NCBI GenBank assembly: GCA_020634235.1
Contig: JACKCB010000002.1
Span: 682,001-746,000, forward strand
DNA from: Ardenticatenaceae bacterium
Lineage (GTDB): Bacteria > Chloroflexota > Anaerolineae > Promineifilales > Promineifilaceae
Direction of reading: 5' to 3'
DNA length: 64,000 nt
The stretch's first letter is position 1; each line of letters opens with the position of its first letter. A program made the position numbers and the translations under genes. Positions 8,125 through 17,170 of this stretch are shown one piece after another. Under the pieces are notes generated by a model. It was not told the origin of the DNA and did not search any database. It saw nothing but the letters and a program-made list of their open reading frames with translations.

Positions 8125-9330
8125 CTATGCGGCAGGCTGGTCGCCCAGGTAATTGAAACGCCAGGGCAGGTTATCCATTACCAGTTCGTCCAGGCGGGCA
8201 CGCCGCAGAGCAGCCAGGCGGGGCTGTATTTCTCCCAGGCTGTCGCCACCCAACTTCTCTAGCAGGGCGTCGGCCAGGGTGATGGCCACCATGGCCTCGC
8301 CCACCACGGCAGCACGCGGCACGGCGCAGAAGTCGGACCGCTCGTAGACGGTGGTGGTTGGCTCGCCGGAAGCCAGGTCCACCGAACGGCGCGGATTCAG
8401 CACGGTGGAGATGGGTTTCATGGCAGCGCGCACCACCACTGGCTCCCCGGTGGTTATCCCCCCCTCAAAGCCGCCGGCGTGGTTGGTATGGCGAACGAGG
8501 GTCTGATTATCGGCCGCCAGGAAGATCTCGTCGTGAACCTCGGACCCCGGCCGGGACGCATTGGCAAACGCCGGTCCAACCTCCACCCCTTTTACCGCAT
8601 GAATGGAACCAACCGAAAACATCAGTTGGGCATCCAGCCGGCGGTCCCAATGGACGTGGCTGCCCAACCCGGCCGGCACACCCAGCGCCACCACCTCAAA
8701 CACCCCCCCCACGGTGTCTTTGGCCTGCATCGCGTCCCGGATGTGTTGGCGCATAGCGGCGGCGGCGGCCGGCAGCGGGCAGCGCAGGTCGTTCTCCTCG
8801 GCGGCGGCAAAACGGTCGGCGTAGGGCATCCCGGCCGGGATACTGGCCACCACCGGTCCAATACTCACCACGTAACTGCCCACCGTCACGCCCAGCGCGC
8901 CCAGCAGTTGGCGACAAATGGCTCCCACGGCCACCCGTGCCGCGGTCTCGCGGGCCGAGGCTCGTTCCAGCGCCAGGCGCAGCTCCCCATAGCCGTATTT
9001 CACCGCCCCAGTCAGGTCGGCGTGTCCCGGCCGGGGCACCGTAAAAGGGGCAATCTCGCGGTCACGCCAGCGGGCATAATCCAGATTCGGCAGGCGGATG
9101 GCCACCGGGCCGCCGGTGGTGTGCCCGGCCATCACCCCCGCGGTAAGCTGCACCGCATCCTTCTCAATCTTCATCCGCCCGCCAGAGCCATACCCAATCT
9201 GGCGGCGGGCCATTTGCGCGTTGATGGCTACCAGATCGATGGGCAGCCCGGCCGGGAGTCCCTCGACAATTGCCGTCAGCTCCGGCCCGTGGGACTCACC
9301 GGCGGTGAGAAAGCGCAGCCGACCGCTCAT
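8125..9330 (-). CDS. aroC: Chorismate synthase
   Basis: This enzyme makes chorismate from 5-enolpyruvylshikimate 3-phosphate, the last step of the shikimate pathway, using reduced FMN in the cytoplasm. The 401-residue length fits the family. The N-terminus has the family signature around AGESHGPEL (residues 10-18). RRQIGYGSGGRM follows at about residues 43-54, and the conserved GHTTGGP and AGGFEGGITTGEP stretches are present. Its start codon overlaps the stop of the upstream lipoprotein gene by four bases (ATGA), so both are probably co-transcribed. A decayed piece of its 3' end survives at 4349-4411. Confidence 0.97.
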   Translation of the reverse strand: MSGRLRFLTAGESHGPELTAIVEGLPAGLPIDLVAINAQMARRQIGYGSGGRMKIEKDAVQLTAGVMAGHTTGGPVAIRLPNLDYARWRDREIAPFTVPRPGHADLTGAVKYGYGELRLALERASARETAARVAVGAICRQLLGALGVTVGSYVVSIGPVVASIPAGMPYADRFAAAEENDLRCPLPAAAAAMRQHIRDAMQAKDTVGGVFEVVALGVPAGLGSHVHWDRRLDAQLMFSVGSIHAVKGVEVGPAFANASRPGSEVHDEIFLAADNQTLVRHTNHAGGFEGGITTGEPVVVRAAMKPISTVLNPRRSVDLASGEPTTTVYERSDFCAVPRAAVVGEAMVAITLADALLEKLGGDSLGEIQPRLAALRRARLDELVMDNLPWRFNYLGDQPAA

Positions 9331-9848
9331 GGCTCGGCTTGCCAGCCCAGGGAAACAGCCGTGGCCAGGTCAGACGGGTCGATTTGCACCCGGAAATGCT
9401 CGCTGGTAGGGCAATCACAGGATTCACATACGGCCAGGCTAACCGTTTCGGCGTTGTACACCTCCACACCGGCCGCGGTCAGGGCGGCCACGGCCTCGTC
9501 CACCACCGCAAACTCGTAGGTGCTGGCTTCGCTGCACTGCTGCCCCAGCGGGCGGATGATCCACAGCAGCGGGGCGGTAACCCCGGCCGGGTAGTTGGCC
9601 GGCAGAGTGGGCGTGGCGGGGATGGGATACCCGGCCGGGAGCGTGGGCGTGGTTGGGGCCGGGTAATCATCCGGCAGGGCGGTAGCCTCCGGCACAGCCG
9701 GGCTTTGATCGGTGGCCGCCGGCTGCGGGTTGGCCGGCTCCAGCGCCGGCGCTTCCGTTGCCTGGGGTTCAGGTGTGGGTTCATTGCCCCCGCAGGCCGC
9801 CAGGGCAAAAAGTAGCAAAAAGGCAAAAGCAACAATTCTTAACTTCAT
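9327..9848 (-). CDS. Small lipoprotein with Pro-rich repeats
   Basis: The 173-residue protein begins with a lipoprotein signal peptide ending in LFALAAC (Cys at about residue 19), so it should be lipidated and held outside the membrane. A Glu/Pro/Thr-rich tether follows, with three related units of the type LPAGYP/LPANYP. A C-terminal domain of about 85 residues contains four cysteines, including CESCDC. A strong ribosome-binding sequence (AAAGGAG) precedes the ATG. I do not recognise the C-terminal domain; the cysteine pattern might support a disulfide fold or metal site. It overlaps aroC by four bases, but nothing indicates a shikimate-related role. Confidence 0.7.
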   Translation of the reverse strand: MKLRIVAFAFLLLFALAACGGNEPTPEPQATEAPALEPANPQPAATDQSPAVPEATALPDDYPAPTTPTLPAGYPIPATPTLPANYPAGVTAPLLWIIRPLGQQCSEASTYEFAVVDEAVAALTAAGVEVYNAETVSLAVCESCDCPTSEHFRVQIDPSDLATAVSLGWQAEP

Positions 9849-10175
9849 GAGGAGACTCCTTTGGATGCAGGGTTTCGGGTATCAACTGCTAGCTGAAGGG
9901 TGTTGGATCAGACTTGTGCCTGCGCCTCCGGTTCTGGAGCGTAGGCAGCGTTGCATTTTACCCTGAACCCGGTGAACGTGGTAGAATCGCCACATTGTGT
10001 CGCACGGTTTCAGGCCTGTCTGCTTACTGGTTGTTAATGAAACCGCAAACATAGTCACCCGGCCGCCTGGAAACCCGTTGGGGCGGCGGCGCAAGCATCA
10101 CCACACCGGCATTTGGGCGGCCCTGTGCGCAGCCGTGTGCCAGAGATGAAAACAAGGAAGATCAGGGAGAATTTC
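9849..10175. other. Divergent promoter spacer
   Basis: This 327-base region separates the divergent lipoprotein/aroC unit (minus) and the DsbA-cyclophilin gene (plus), so it must contain both promoters. A possible plus-strand -10 element (TAGAAT) lies near 9991, but no good -35 partner was found. No credible small gene is present. Confidence 0.4.
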
Positions 10176-11396
10176 ATGCGTAAACTACTGCTTTTTCTAG
10201 TGCTGGCTTGGCTGGCGGTGGCCTGCAGCCCGGCCGGGGGGAATGAATCCGCTACCACTCCCGGCACAGACGCCACAGGCGGCGCACCAGAAGCACCCGC
10301 CTTCACCTTTGTCCCGGCCACCAACGTCGCCGAAGCAGCGATAGTTCGAGAGCAGGACTGGACACTGGGGGCCGCCGAACCTAAAATCACCATCATCGAG
10401 TATGGCGACTACCAATGACCGGGCTGCGCTGCGCTCAGTCCGCAGCTCGAGCGTCTGGTAGACGCTTATCCTGATGAGGTTCAATTAGTCTATCGTCATT
10501 TCCCGTTGATTTCTATCCACCCCAACGCACACAAAGCGGCCGAAGCGGCCGAAGCAGCCGGCGCGCAGGGCGGTTTTTGGGCGTATCACGTAGCCTTGTA
10601 TGAAGGTCAGAATCAGTGGGCCGGGCAATCCCCGGCCGGGGCGCGCGACTTCTTCATCAACCTGGCCCAGGAACAAGGGCTAGATGTGGCCCGCTTCACC
10701 GAGGAGTTCGACAACGACACCTACGCCAGCCACATCGACACCTTCTTGCAAGAGGCCACCAACCTCAATTTGCCCGGCACGCCCTCCGTCATCTACAACG
10801 GTGACCTCATCCCTGGCGATCAGGTGCCTTTCGCCTTCTACGTCTGGGACGCCGTGGTCCAGCTAGAACTCCTGAAAGCCAGGCAGTTTGCCAGCCCGCC
10901 CCCCATGACCATCGACACCGGCAAACGCTACCAGGCGCGCGTCCAAATGGAATCGGGTGACGAGTTTGTGATTGAACTCTACCCGGCCTCCGCCCCACAA
11001 ACAGTGAACAGCTTCATCTTCCTGGCCAACGAAGGCTGGTTCGACGGCGTAACTTTCCATCGTGTCATTCCTGACTTTGTGGCTCAGACGGGCGATCCCA
11101 CAGGCACCGGCGTCGGCGGCCCGGGCTACACCATCCCCAATGAGATCGATCCCAACCTGACGCATGCCGATGTGGGTATGGTCGCCATGGCCAATTCCGG
11201 CGCAGACACCAACGGCAGCCAATGGTACATTACCCTGGCCGATGTCAGCGAGCTGGATGGCAGCTACACCATCTTCGGCAAGGTGATTGAAGGGATGGCG
11301 GTGGTGCAGGCGCTGACCCCGCGTGACCCCTCGGTGCAGCCGGACGCCCCGGCCGGGGACCGGATCAAAACCATCATCATTGAGGAAATCAACTAG
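10176..11396 (+). CDS. Selenocysteine-containing DsbA-like / cyclophilin fusion lipoprotein (UGA read as Sec)
   Basis: The frame is interrupted only by a TGA at 10416-10418, and both sides belong to one protein of 406 residues. Residues 1-17 form a lipoprotein signal (lipobox LAVAC, Cys17). A DsbA-family thioredoxin fold then reads EYGDYQ-U-PGC, placing the UGA (residue 81) exactly where the first cysteine of the CxxC motif belongs, with Cys84 as resolving residue. The rest of the DsbA fold continues to about residue 235 (PGTPSVIYNG is the cis-Pro loop). A cyclophilin-type peptidyl-prolyl isomerase domain fills about 248-406 (FHRVIPDFVAQTGDP). A hairpin suited to a bacterial SECIS follows the UGA. 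An AGGGAG site lies 7 bases before the ATG. The expected role is thiol-disulfide exchange plus proline isomerisation of exported proteins. The alternative is a nonsense mutation, but both halves are conserved and in frame. Confidence 0.82.
10428..10446 (+). promoter_or_regulatory. Candidate SECIS hairpin for the DsbA-like selenoprotein
   Basis: A perfect 6-bp GC-rich stem (GCTGCG / CGCAGC) encloses a 7-base loop that contains a G. The loop begins 16 bases after the in-frame UGA, at the short end of the range described for bacterial SECIS elements. The apical GGU of the fdh element is absent, so the call rests on position and stem only. Confidence 0.5.
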
Positions 11397-11400
11397 CCGG

Positions 11401-11438
11401 GCGGCGGTGTCCGGGCTACCAACCCCCGGCACCGCCGC
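11401..11438 (+). terminator. Probable intrinsic terminator after the DsbA-cyclophilin gene
   Basis: A long GC-rich stem (GCGGCGGTGTCCGGG paired with CCCGGCACCGCCGC, one bulge) encloses a loop of about 9 bases and is followed by TTATT. It lies 5 bases past the stop codon. The T-tract is short, so termination may be partial. Confidence 0.6.
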
Positions 11439-11471
11439 TTATTGCCCGGCCACATTTATGGGTGGTTGACT

Positions 11472-12302
11472 ATGCAAAACCCAGTGAACGTCCTGCAAAA
11501 AAACGTTGCAGCCTGCCCAGGGAAACCCCGGCCGGGTACCCTAACCCGCCAGCCCACCACCATCGACGCTCACACCGCACCCAGTAGGCCCGTGCTGGCC
11601 CTGCTGGGCATGTTGCTTGCCCTGCTCCTGGCCGGCTGCAACCTGAGCGGCAATGCCGGTCCGCCCACCCTCACCCCACCCCCCGCCCCCACCCCCACCG
11701 GCAGCACCCTTTTCTTCAATGCCCCCTACAACATCGCCCTACCCCCTGAGACCCGCGTGCCCGGCACCGGCATCTTCTATCAGGGACCACAAAACGACGT
11801 CTACCTCTTCACCATCCAGGGACTACAAGCCTTCAAGCGCGTCGATGACACCATCAACTGGAACGGGATCATCGCGCCAGGCGTGGTGGGCAACTACAAC
11901 CTCCAGCTAAAGCTAAACAGCAACATCAGCCCCGCCCAGCTCTACGCCACCGGCCCCGTACGCGTCGGCATCATGAACCCACTGCCACGCGAAGTGCCGC
12001 TGGACAGTATGCCCAGCTCCCTGCCCTGGTTCGACAACATTAGCATCGACTACGTCGTGCCCCAAGGGGAACAAGTGCCGGGCACGACCCTGGTCTTCCA
12101 GGGCATCCAGGACAACACCGCCTACCTCACCGGCGGCACAGGCTACCCGTACTTCCCATTGGGCAACTCGGTCATCTGGTTCGGCCGGCTGACAGACCGG
12201 GTGCTGGTACGCTATGATCTGCGCGTTTCCCGCCTGGATGAGATCGGCCTGGGCCTGACCGGCACCGCCCGCCTATGGCTTACGCCCTGGTCTTCACCCT
12301 GA
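11472..12302 (+). CDS. Putative lipoprotein of unknown function
   Basis: This protein of about 276 residues contains a hydrophobic segment ending in LLLAGC, a good lipobox, followed by a Thr/Pro-rich tether (PTLTPPPAPTPT). Two related halves of about 75 residues follow: each has a VPGTxxxFQG-type start (RVPGTGIFYQG and QVPGTTLVFQG) and a later aromatic-rich part, suggesting an internally duplicated beta domain. The signal peptide would have an unusually long N-region of ~45 residues from the ATG at 11472. A GTG near 11591, just before LALLGMLL, is a plausible alternative start. No enzymatic motif was seen. The gene stands alone between the DsbA-cyclophilin gene and the glycosidase. Confidence 0.65.
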   Translation: MQNPVNVLQKNVAACPGKPRPGTLTRQPTTIDAHTAPSRPVLALLGMLLALLLAGCNLSGNAGPPTLTPPPAPTPTGSTLFFNAPYNIALPPETRVPGTGIFYQGPQNDVYLFTIQGLQAFKRVDDTINWNGIIAPGVVGNYNLQLKLNSNISPAQLYATGPVRVGIMNPLPREVPLDSMPSSLPWFDNISIDYVVPQGEQVPGTTLVFQGIQDNTAYLTGGTGYPYFPLGNSVIWFGRLTDRVLVRYDLRVSRLDEIGLGLTGTARLWLTPWSSP

Positions 12303-12421
12303 GACAGCTCGTTTGGGGAAGATGAAGGGTTAATCCCGCGGCACCGGGAATGCCCGCCACTGGGCCGCTGCCCACAACCGTTTGCGTAACATCTACCCGT
12401 ACACCTGCCAGCAAAGGTTCA

Positions 12422-13936
12422 ATGATGTTTCACACAACTTATCCCCGGCCGGTAGACCCCCTGGTAACCAGGAATCCCTATCGCCAGCGCCAGAGCGAGC
12501 CGCGTGAGATCATGCGCTTTGAACGAGCGCGCGAGCTGCTGCCAGAACCAGTTCTGCCAGACCGGCCGGAGTGGGTAGAAATGTATTGGCGGGCCTGGGA
12601 GATAGCCTGGCAACATTTGCGCCGTCCCCGGCCGGGGAGCGGCTTTGTAGCCAACTACATCGACACCGCCTTCAACGACAACTCCTTCATGTGGGACAGT
12701 TGCTTCATGATGCGCTTCGGGCTATATGCCCGGCGCGCCCACGATTTCATGGGCACCCTGGACAACTTCTACGCCAAACAGCACCCCGACGGCTTCATCT
12801 GCCGCGAAATCAGCACCCTCACCGGCCGGGACAACTTCTACCCCTTCGATCCCAACAGCACCGGCCCCAACATTCTGGCCTGGGCCGAGTGGCAATATTA
12901 CCGCTACAGCGGCGACGACAGCCGGCTAAGCCAGGTCTTCTACCCCCTGCTAGCCTACCACCACTGGCTGCGTGCCCACCGCACCTGGCCCAGCCAACTC
13001 TATTGGGCCACCGGCCTGGCCAGCGGCATGGACAACCAGCCGCGCATCCCAGGCAAAGACAGCCACCACTACCACCACCACTGGACCTGGATAGACACCA
13101 ACATGCAAGTCACCCTAAACTGCCTCCTGCTGGGGCAGATGGCCCAGGCGCTCGACGAACCAGAGCTGGCCCAGGAATTAGGCCTGGAGCGCACCTTCCT
13201 ACAACGCGAGATCAACACCCACATGTGGCACGCCGACGCCGCCTTCTACAAGGATATTGGCCCGGCCGGGGAGTTTAGCCCGGCCAAAAGCATTGGCGCC
13301 TACTGGGGCCTGCTAGACAAAGACCTCATCCCCCCCGACCGGTTGGACCCCTTCATCCGCCACCTGCGCGATGCCAACGTCTTCATGCGCCCCCACCGCG
13401 TCCCTAGCCTCTCCGCCGACAGCGACGGCTACGACGCCGTCAACGGCAACTACTGGTGCGGCGGCGTCTGGTCCCCCACCAACTACATGCTCCTCAAAGG
13501 ACTACGCAGCGTGGGCCAGCCGCGGCTCGCCCACCAGATCGCCACCAACCATCTACAGCATGTCGCCGAGGTCTTCCAGCACAGCGACACCTTCTGGGAA
13601 AACTACGCCCCAGAACAGGCCGCCCCCGGCCAGCCGGCCAAACCCAACTTCATTGGCTGGACCGGCCTCAGCCCCATCGCCATGCTCCTGGAGGACGTCC
13701 TCGGCCTGCAAGTCGATTGGCCCTTGCGCCGTGTCACCTGGGACCGCCGGCTGGAAACCACAGCCGCCTACGGCGTGCGCAACTACCCCCTGGGTCCCGA
13801 TGGCACCCTGGAAATCCTTGGCGACGCCGAAACGCTCACCATCGTCAGTGACGTGCCCTTCAACCTCACCGTCGTAGACGACGAAGGCAGCCTGCAAACG
13901 AGCATTACCGCAGGCACCACCGAGATTAAGCTGTAG
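12422..13936 (+). CDS. Trehalase/GH63-like (alpha/alpha)6-barrel glycosidase
   Basis: The 504-residue protein has motifs of the GH63/GH37-like glycosidase group. FMWDSCFM (about residues 81-88) contains the candidate catalytic Asp region, WTWIDTNMQVTLN is in the barrel core, and NYWCGGVWSPTNYMLLKGL lies in the C-terminal half. There is no signal peptide, so it probably acts in the cytoplasm on an oligosaccharide or a compatible solute such as mannosylglycerate or trehalose; the substrate cannot be told from sequence. The start at ATG 12422 is chosen because AAAGG lies 4 bases upstream; a second ATG follows immediately. The last ~60 residues form a small beta domain, as in related enzymes. Confidence 0.75.
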   Translation: MMFHTTYPRPVDPLVTRNPYRQRQSEPREIMRFERARELLPEPVLPDRPEWVEMYWRAWEIAWQHLRRPRPGSGFVANYIDTAFNDNSFMWDSCFMMRFGLYARRAHDFMGTLDNFYAKQHPDGFICREISTLTGRDNFYPFDPNSTGPNILAWAEWQYYRYSGDDSRLSQVFYPLLAYHHWLRAHRTWPSQLYWATGLASGMDNQPRIPGKDSHHYHHHWTWIDTNMQVTLNCLLLGQMAQALDEPELAQELGLERTFLQREINTHMWHADAAFYKDIGPAGEFSPAKSIGAYWGLLDKDLIPPDRLDPFIRHLRDANVFMRPHRVPSLSADSDGYDAVNGNYWCGGVWSPTNYMLLKGLRSVGQPRLAHQIATNHLQHVAEVFQHSDTFWENYAPEQAAPGQPAKPNFIGWTGLSPIAMLLEDVLGLQVDWPLRRVTWDRRLETTAAYGVRNYPLGPDGTLEILGDAETLTIVSDVPFNLTVVDDEGSLQTSITAGTTEIKL

Positions 13937-13964
13937 ACACGCCTGCCGCCCGCATTCCTGAATC

Positions 13965-14735
13965 ATGAGCCGCTTCACCGTTGCCACCATCAACCTGCGC
14001 AATCGTGCCGACCGCTGGACGGCACGGCGGTCGCTGCTGGTAGCCCAACTGCTAGACACCCTGCCCGACGCTGTTTGCCTGCAAGAGGTCAGTTTTCCGG
14101 TGCGCCAGGGCAAGTGGCTGCGAACGCAGTTAAATGCTCGGCTGGGACAACTCCCCGGCCGGGGCGGGTACGAACTGGTCGAACGGCGCAAATCCCACCC
14201 CATCCACGGCTACTACGAAGGCATAGGCATCCTCAGCCGGCTGCCCATCATCGCCACCGACTGGCTTTCGTTGGGCTACGGCGGCCGCGTGGCCCTACGC
14301 GCCAACCTGGAACTGCCCACCGGCCGGACCATAGACCTGGTATGCACCCACCTGCACCACCAGGCCACCCACCATGAAGCCCGGCTAGAACAAGTCATGT
14401 GGCTCACCGGCTGGCTCAACGACACCAGCCGCGTCCCCCACCAGGTCATCGCCGGCGACTTCAACGAGCTGCCCAACGGGCCGGCCATCCGCCAGATCAA
14501 GCAGGTCTACCGTTCCGCCTACCAGGTGGTGCACGGGCACGAACCACTAGCCACCTTCCCCACCGCCCTGGCCGGGCCAGGCGATTGGGCCGGCTGCCTG
14601 GACTACATCTTCATCTCCCCGGCCGTGCAAGCCGTAGCCGCGCGCATCTTCCTCAACCGGCCGGGACCCAACGACAACACGCTTTACCCCTCAGACCACG
14701 TGGGCCTGCTGGCCACGCTCCAGGTGGAGGATTAG
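13965..14735 (+). CDS. Endonuclease/exonuclease/phosphatase (EEP) family protein
   Basis: The 256-residue protein shows the EEP fold in order: an N-terminal TINLRN strand, LQEVSF (metal-binding Glu), CTHLHH, AGDFNELP (Asp/Asn of the active site) and a C-terminal PSDHVGL with the catalytic His. Members hydrolyse phosphodiester or phosphomonoester bonds in nucleic acids, lipids or inositol phosphates with Mg. The lack of a signal peptide suggests a cytoplasmic enzyme. It lies between the glycosidase and the glycosyltransferase on the same strand with spacers of 28 and 83 bases. Confidence 0.85.
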   Translation: MSRFTVATINLRNRADRWTARRSLLVAQLLDTLPDAVCLQEVSFPVRQGKWLRTQLNARLGQLPGRGGYELVERRKSHPIHGYYEGIGILSRLPIIATDWLSLGYGGRVALRANLELPTGRTIDLVCTHLHHQATHHEARLEQVMWLTGWLNDTSRVPHQVIAGDFNELPNGPAIRQIKQVYRSAYQVVHGHEPLATFPTALAGPGDWAGCLDYIFISPAVQAVAARIFLNRPGPNDNTLYPSDHVGLLATLQVED

Positions 14736-14818
14736 GCCCCACAAGCGCGAGAATTACGCCCGGCCGGGCAAATGCGTGTATAACCATAGATAATCCAGCA
14801 GCAGTAATTTGGAAAGCC

Positions 14819-15802
14819 ATGAGCGAACAACAACCCGAAAACAGCACCCCACAACCCAGGCCAACCCTCTCCATCCTCGCGCCCGTCTACAACGAAGAGG
14901 CCGTCCTGCCAGAACTGTACCGCCGCGTCGCCGCCATCATGGACAGCATCGGCGAAACGTGGGAACTGATCCTCGTCAACGATGGCAGCCGCGACCGCAG
15001 CGCCGAAGTCATCGCCGGCCTGCACCGGCAAGACCCGCGCGTCAAAGGCCTCAGCTTCTCGCGCAACTTCGGCTTCCAGATCGCCGTCACCGCCGGGCTA
15101 GACCATGCCCAGGGCGACGCCGTCATCCTGACCGACGCCGACCTGCAAGACCCGCCGGAACTGTATCCGGAAATGATCGCCAAATGGCGCGAGGGCTACG
15201 ACGTGGTCTATGGCGTGCGCGCCAGCCGCGTTGGCGAAACCTGGTTCAAAGAGTTCACGGCCAAAATCTTCTACCGCCTCATCTACCGCATCACCGATGT
15301 AGACATCCCCCTGGACACTGGCGACTTCCGGCTAATGGACCGCCGCGTGGTCAACGCCATCCGCCGCATGCCCGAACGCAACCGCTTTCTGCGGGGCATG
15401 GTCCCCTGGGTAGGCTACCGGCAGACCGGCGTGCCCTACCAGCGCCAGGCCCGCTTCGCCGGCGAATCCAAATTCAGCAGCGTGCGCCAGATGCTGCCCT
15501 TTGCCATCGATGCCATCACCAGCTTCTCCTACTTCCCGCTGCAGATGGCCACCTACTTCGGCTTTCTCATTGCCGCCATCAGCGCTGTGGCCATTGTCGT
15601 CGTCATCATCCTGCGCCTTTTGGGGCCGCACCCCCTCACCGGGCAGGCCACCACGCTGGTCGTGGTGCTGTTCCTGGGCGGTGTGCAGATGATCAGCCTG
15701 GGCATCATCGGCGAATACCTGGGGCGCATTTACGATGAGGTCAAGGGACGACCCATGTACCTGGTAGACAAAAAATGGGGCCTTGAGGACAGCAATCAAT
15801 GA
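14819..15802 (+). CDS. GT2 family glycosyltransferase with two C-terminal membrane spans
   Basis: The 327-residue protein has a GT-A domain with APVYNEE near residue 22, VNDGSRD near 54, and the DAD-containing motif (LTDADLQDP) near 107-115. Two transmembrane helices lie at about 240-262 and 275-300. This architecture matches DPM1/GtrB/ArnC-type enzymes that transfer a sugar from a nucleotide to polyprenyl phosphate on the inner face of the membrane, feeding cell-surface glycosylation. The ATG at 14819 follows GGAAAG; the open frame further upstream is an overlap with the preceding gene and lacks family sequence. The 3' end lies about 85 bases before the DUF302 gene. Confidence 0.88.
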   Translation: MSEQQPENSTPQPRPTLSILAPVYNEEAVLPELYRRVAAIMDSIGETWELILVNDGSRDRSAEVIAGLHRQDPRVKGLSFSRNFGFQIAVTAGLDHAQGDAVILTDADLQDPPELYPEMIAKWREGYDVVYGVRASRVGETWFKEFTAKIFYRLIYRITDVDIPLDTGDFRLMDRRVVNAIRRMPERNRFLRGMVPWVGYRQTGVPYQRQARFAGESKFSSVRQMLPFAIDAITSFSYFPLQMATYFGFLIAAISAVAIVVVIILRLLGPHPLTGQATTLVVVLFLGGVQMISLGIIGEYLGRIYDEVKGRPMYLVDKKWGLEDSNQ

Positions 15803-15887
15803 CCAACGTTCGCACGGTAGCCGCATCCCGGCTTACCCACACCAACCTCACAACCCGGCCGGGACTCGCCGGCCAAAGGAGCTTACC

Positions 15888-16298
15888 ATGACCATCAATG
15901 AACACACCTACGGTTTTCGGACCACCCTCAACATGCCCTACGAAGACGCCATCGCCGCCGTGACCGAAGCCCTGAAGGCCGAAGGCTTTGGCGTACTGAC
16001 CGAAATCGACGTCAAGTCCACGCTCAAGAAGAAAATCGACGCCGATTTCCGCAAATACGCCATCCTGGGAGCCTGCAATCCCCGGCTGGCCCACCAGGCC
16101 CTGAGCAACGAGATGGAAATCGGCCTCCTGCTGCCCTGCAACGTCATCGTCTACGATGACGAAGCCGGCGGCAGCATCGTCTCCATCATCAACCCGCTGG
16201 TGATGATGGGCGTGGTACAGAGCGACGCCTTGCAGCACGTGGCCACCGAAGCCGACGCCCGGCTGCGGCGGGTCATCAACAGCCTGGCTGCCGCCTGA
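15888..16298 (+). CDS. DUF302 domain protein
   Basis: The 136-residue protein carries one DUF302 domain. The pattern begins with TLNMPYEDAIAAVTEALKAEGF near residues 14-35 (helix 1) and the middle contains ILGACNPRLAHQAL, the conserved part of the family. Function is not established; some members are linked to stress or sulfur/metal homeostasis. There is no signal peptide or membrane span. The ATG at 15888 has AAAGGAG 6 bases upstream, which decides it over the longer open frame. Neighbours on the same strand are a glycosyltransferase and an SDR. Confidence 0.8.
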   Translation: MTINEHTYGFRTTLNMPYEDAIAAVTEALKAEGFGVLTEIDVKSTLKKKIDADFRKYAILGACNPRLAHQALSNEMEIGLLLPCNVIVYDDEAGGSIVSIINPLVMMGVVQSDALQHVATEADARLRRVINSLAAA

Positions 16299-16357
16299 AC
16301 CCCAGCCCCGGCCGGGACCATCCACCTTGGGCTGCGTGCCCCACCGCAGGAAAAGCA

Positions 16358-17170
16358 ATGACACAAGTCGTCATCACCGGCAGCACCCGCGGCATCGGCT
16401 TTGGCCTGGCCGATGCCTTCCTGGCGCGTGGCTGCCAGGTCACCATCAACGGCCGCACCGCCGAAAGCGTAGCCCCAGCCACAGCCGCCCTGGCCCACAA
16501 GCATGGCCCACAGCGCCTGCTAGGGCAACCCGGCCGGGTAGAAAACCTGGCCGAAGTCGAAGCCCTGTGGGCCGCCGCGCAAGAACGCTTTGGCCCCATC
16601 GACATCTGGATCAACAACGCCGGCATCGCCCACACCGTCAAACCCATCTGGGAACTGCCGCCAGACACCGTGGCCGCCCTGGTACAGGCCAACACCCTGG
16701 GCGCGCTGTACGGCGCGCGCGTTGCCGTGCGCGGCATGCTGGCCCAGGGGCACGGCCATTTCTACAACATGGAAGGCTTCGGCTCCAACGGCAGCTACCG
16801 CTACGGTCAGAGCCTCTATGGCATGAGCAAATACGCCCTGCACTACCTGACCCAGGCGCTGGTCATGGAGACCAAAGGCACGCCGGTCAAGGTCAGCGCC
16901 ATCAGCCCCGGCATGGTCATCACCGACCTACTCACCGGCGCGTTCGACGACGACCCGGCCGGGTTGGAATCCGCCAAGCGCATCTTCAACATCCTGGCCG
17001 ACAAAACCGAGACCGTCTCCCCCTGGCTGGCAGACAAAATCCTGGCCAACGACCGTACCGGCAGCACCATCAACTGGCTCACCCGCCGCAAAATCCTGTG
17101 GCGTTTTCTCAGCGCCCCCTTCAGCAAGCGCGACCTCTTTGCCGTCCCGGCCGGAGATGCCCAGCCATGA
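16358..17170 (+). CDS. SDR-family oxidoreductase
   Basis: This short-chain dehydrogenase/reductase has 270 residues. The N-terminus reads VVITGSTRGIGFG (TGxxxGxG NAD(P) motif, about residues 4-16). NNAG is near residue 88, and the catalytic triad is represented by YGMSKYA (Tyr/Lys about 152-156) with Asn/Ser upstream. The stretch YNMEGFGSNG before the Tyr replaces the usual catalytic Ser region and recalls NOL/NYC1-type chlorophyll b reductase relatives. The substrate is unknown. The stop overlaps the start of the following acetyltransferase gene by four bases (ATGA), so the two are co-translated. Confidence 0.85.
   Translation: MTQVVITGSTRGIGFGLADAFLARGCQVTINGRTAESVAPATAALAHKHGPQRLLGQPGRVENLAEVEALWAAAQERFGPIDIWINNAGIAHTVKPIWELPPDTVAALVQANTLGALYGARVAVRGMLAQGHGHFYNMEGFGSNGSYRYGQSLYGMSKYALHYLTQALVMETKGTPVKVSAISPGMVITDLLTGAFDDDPAGLESAKRIFNILADKTETVSPWLADKILANDRTGSTINWLTRRKILWRFLSAPFSKRDLFAVPAGDAQP

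Noticed and set aside
10416..10418. Frameshift or nonsense mutation splitting the DsbA-cyclophilin gene
   Set aside because: Both halves are in the same frame, the UGA is exactly at the redox Cys position, and fdhA nearby shows the same decoding. I treat it as Sec, but a single sequencing error (TGC to TGA) is not excluded by sequence alone.
14399..14818. Extension of the glycosyltransferase frame upstream by 140 codons
   Set aside because: This part overlaps the EEP nuclease gene in a different frame and lacks glycosyltransferase sequence; the start at 14819 has its own ribosome-binding site.
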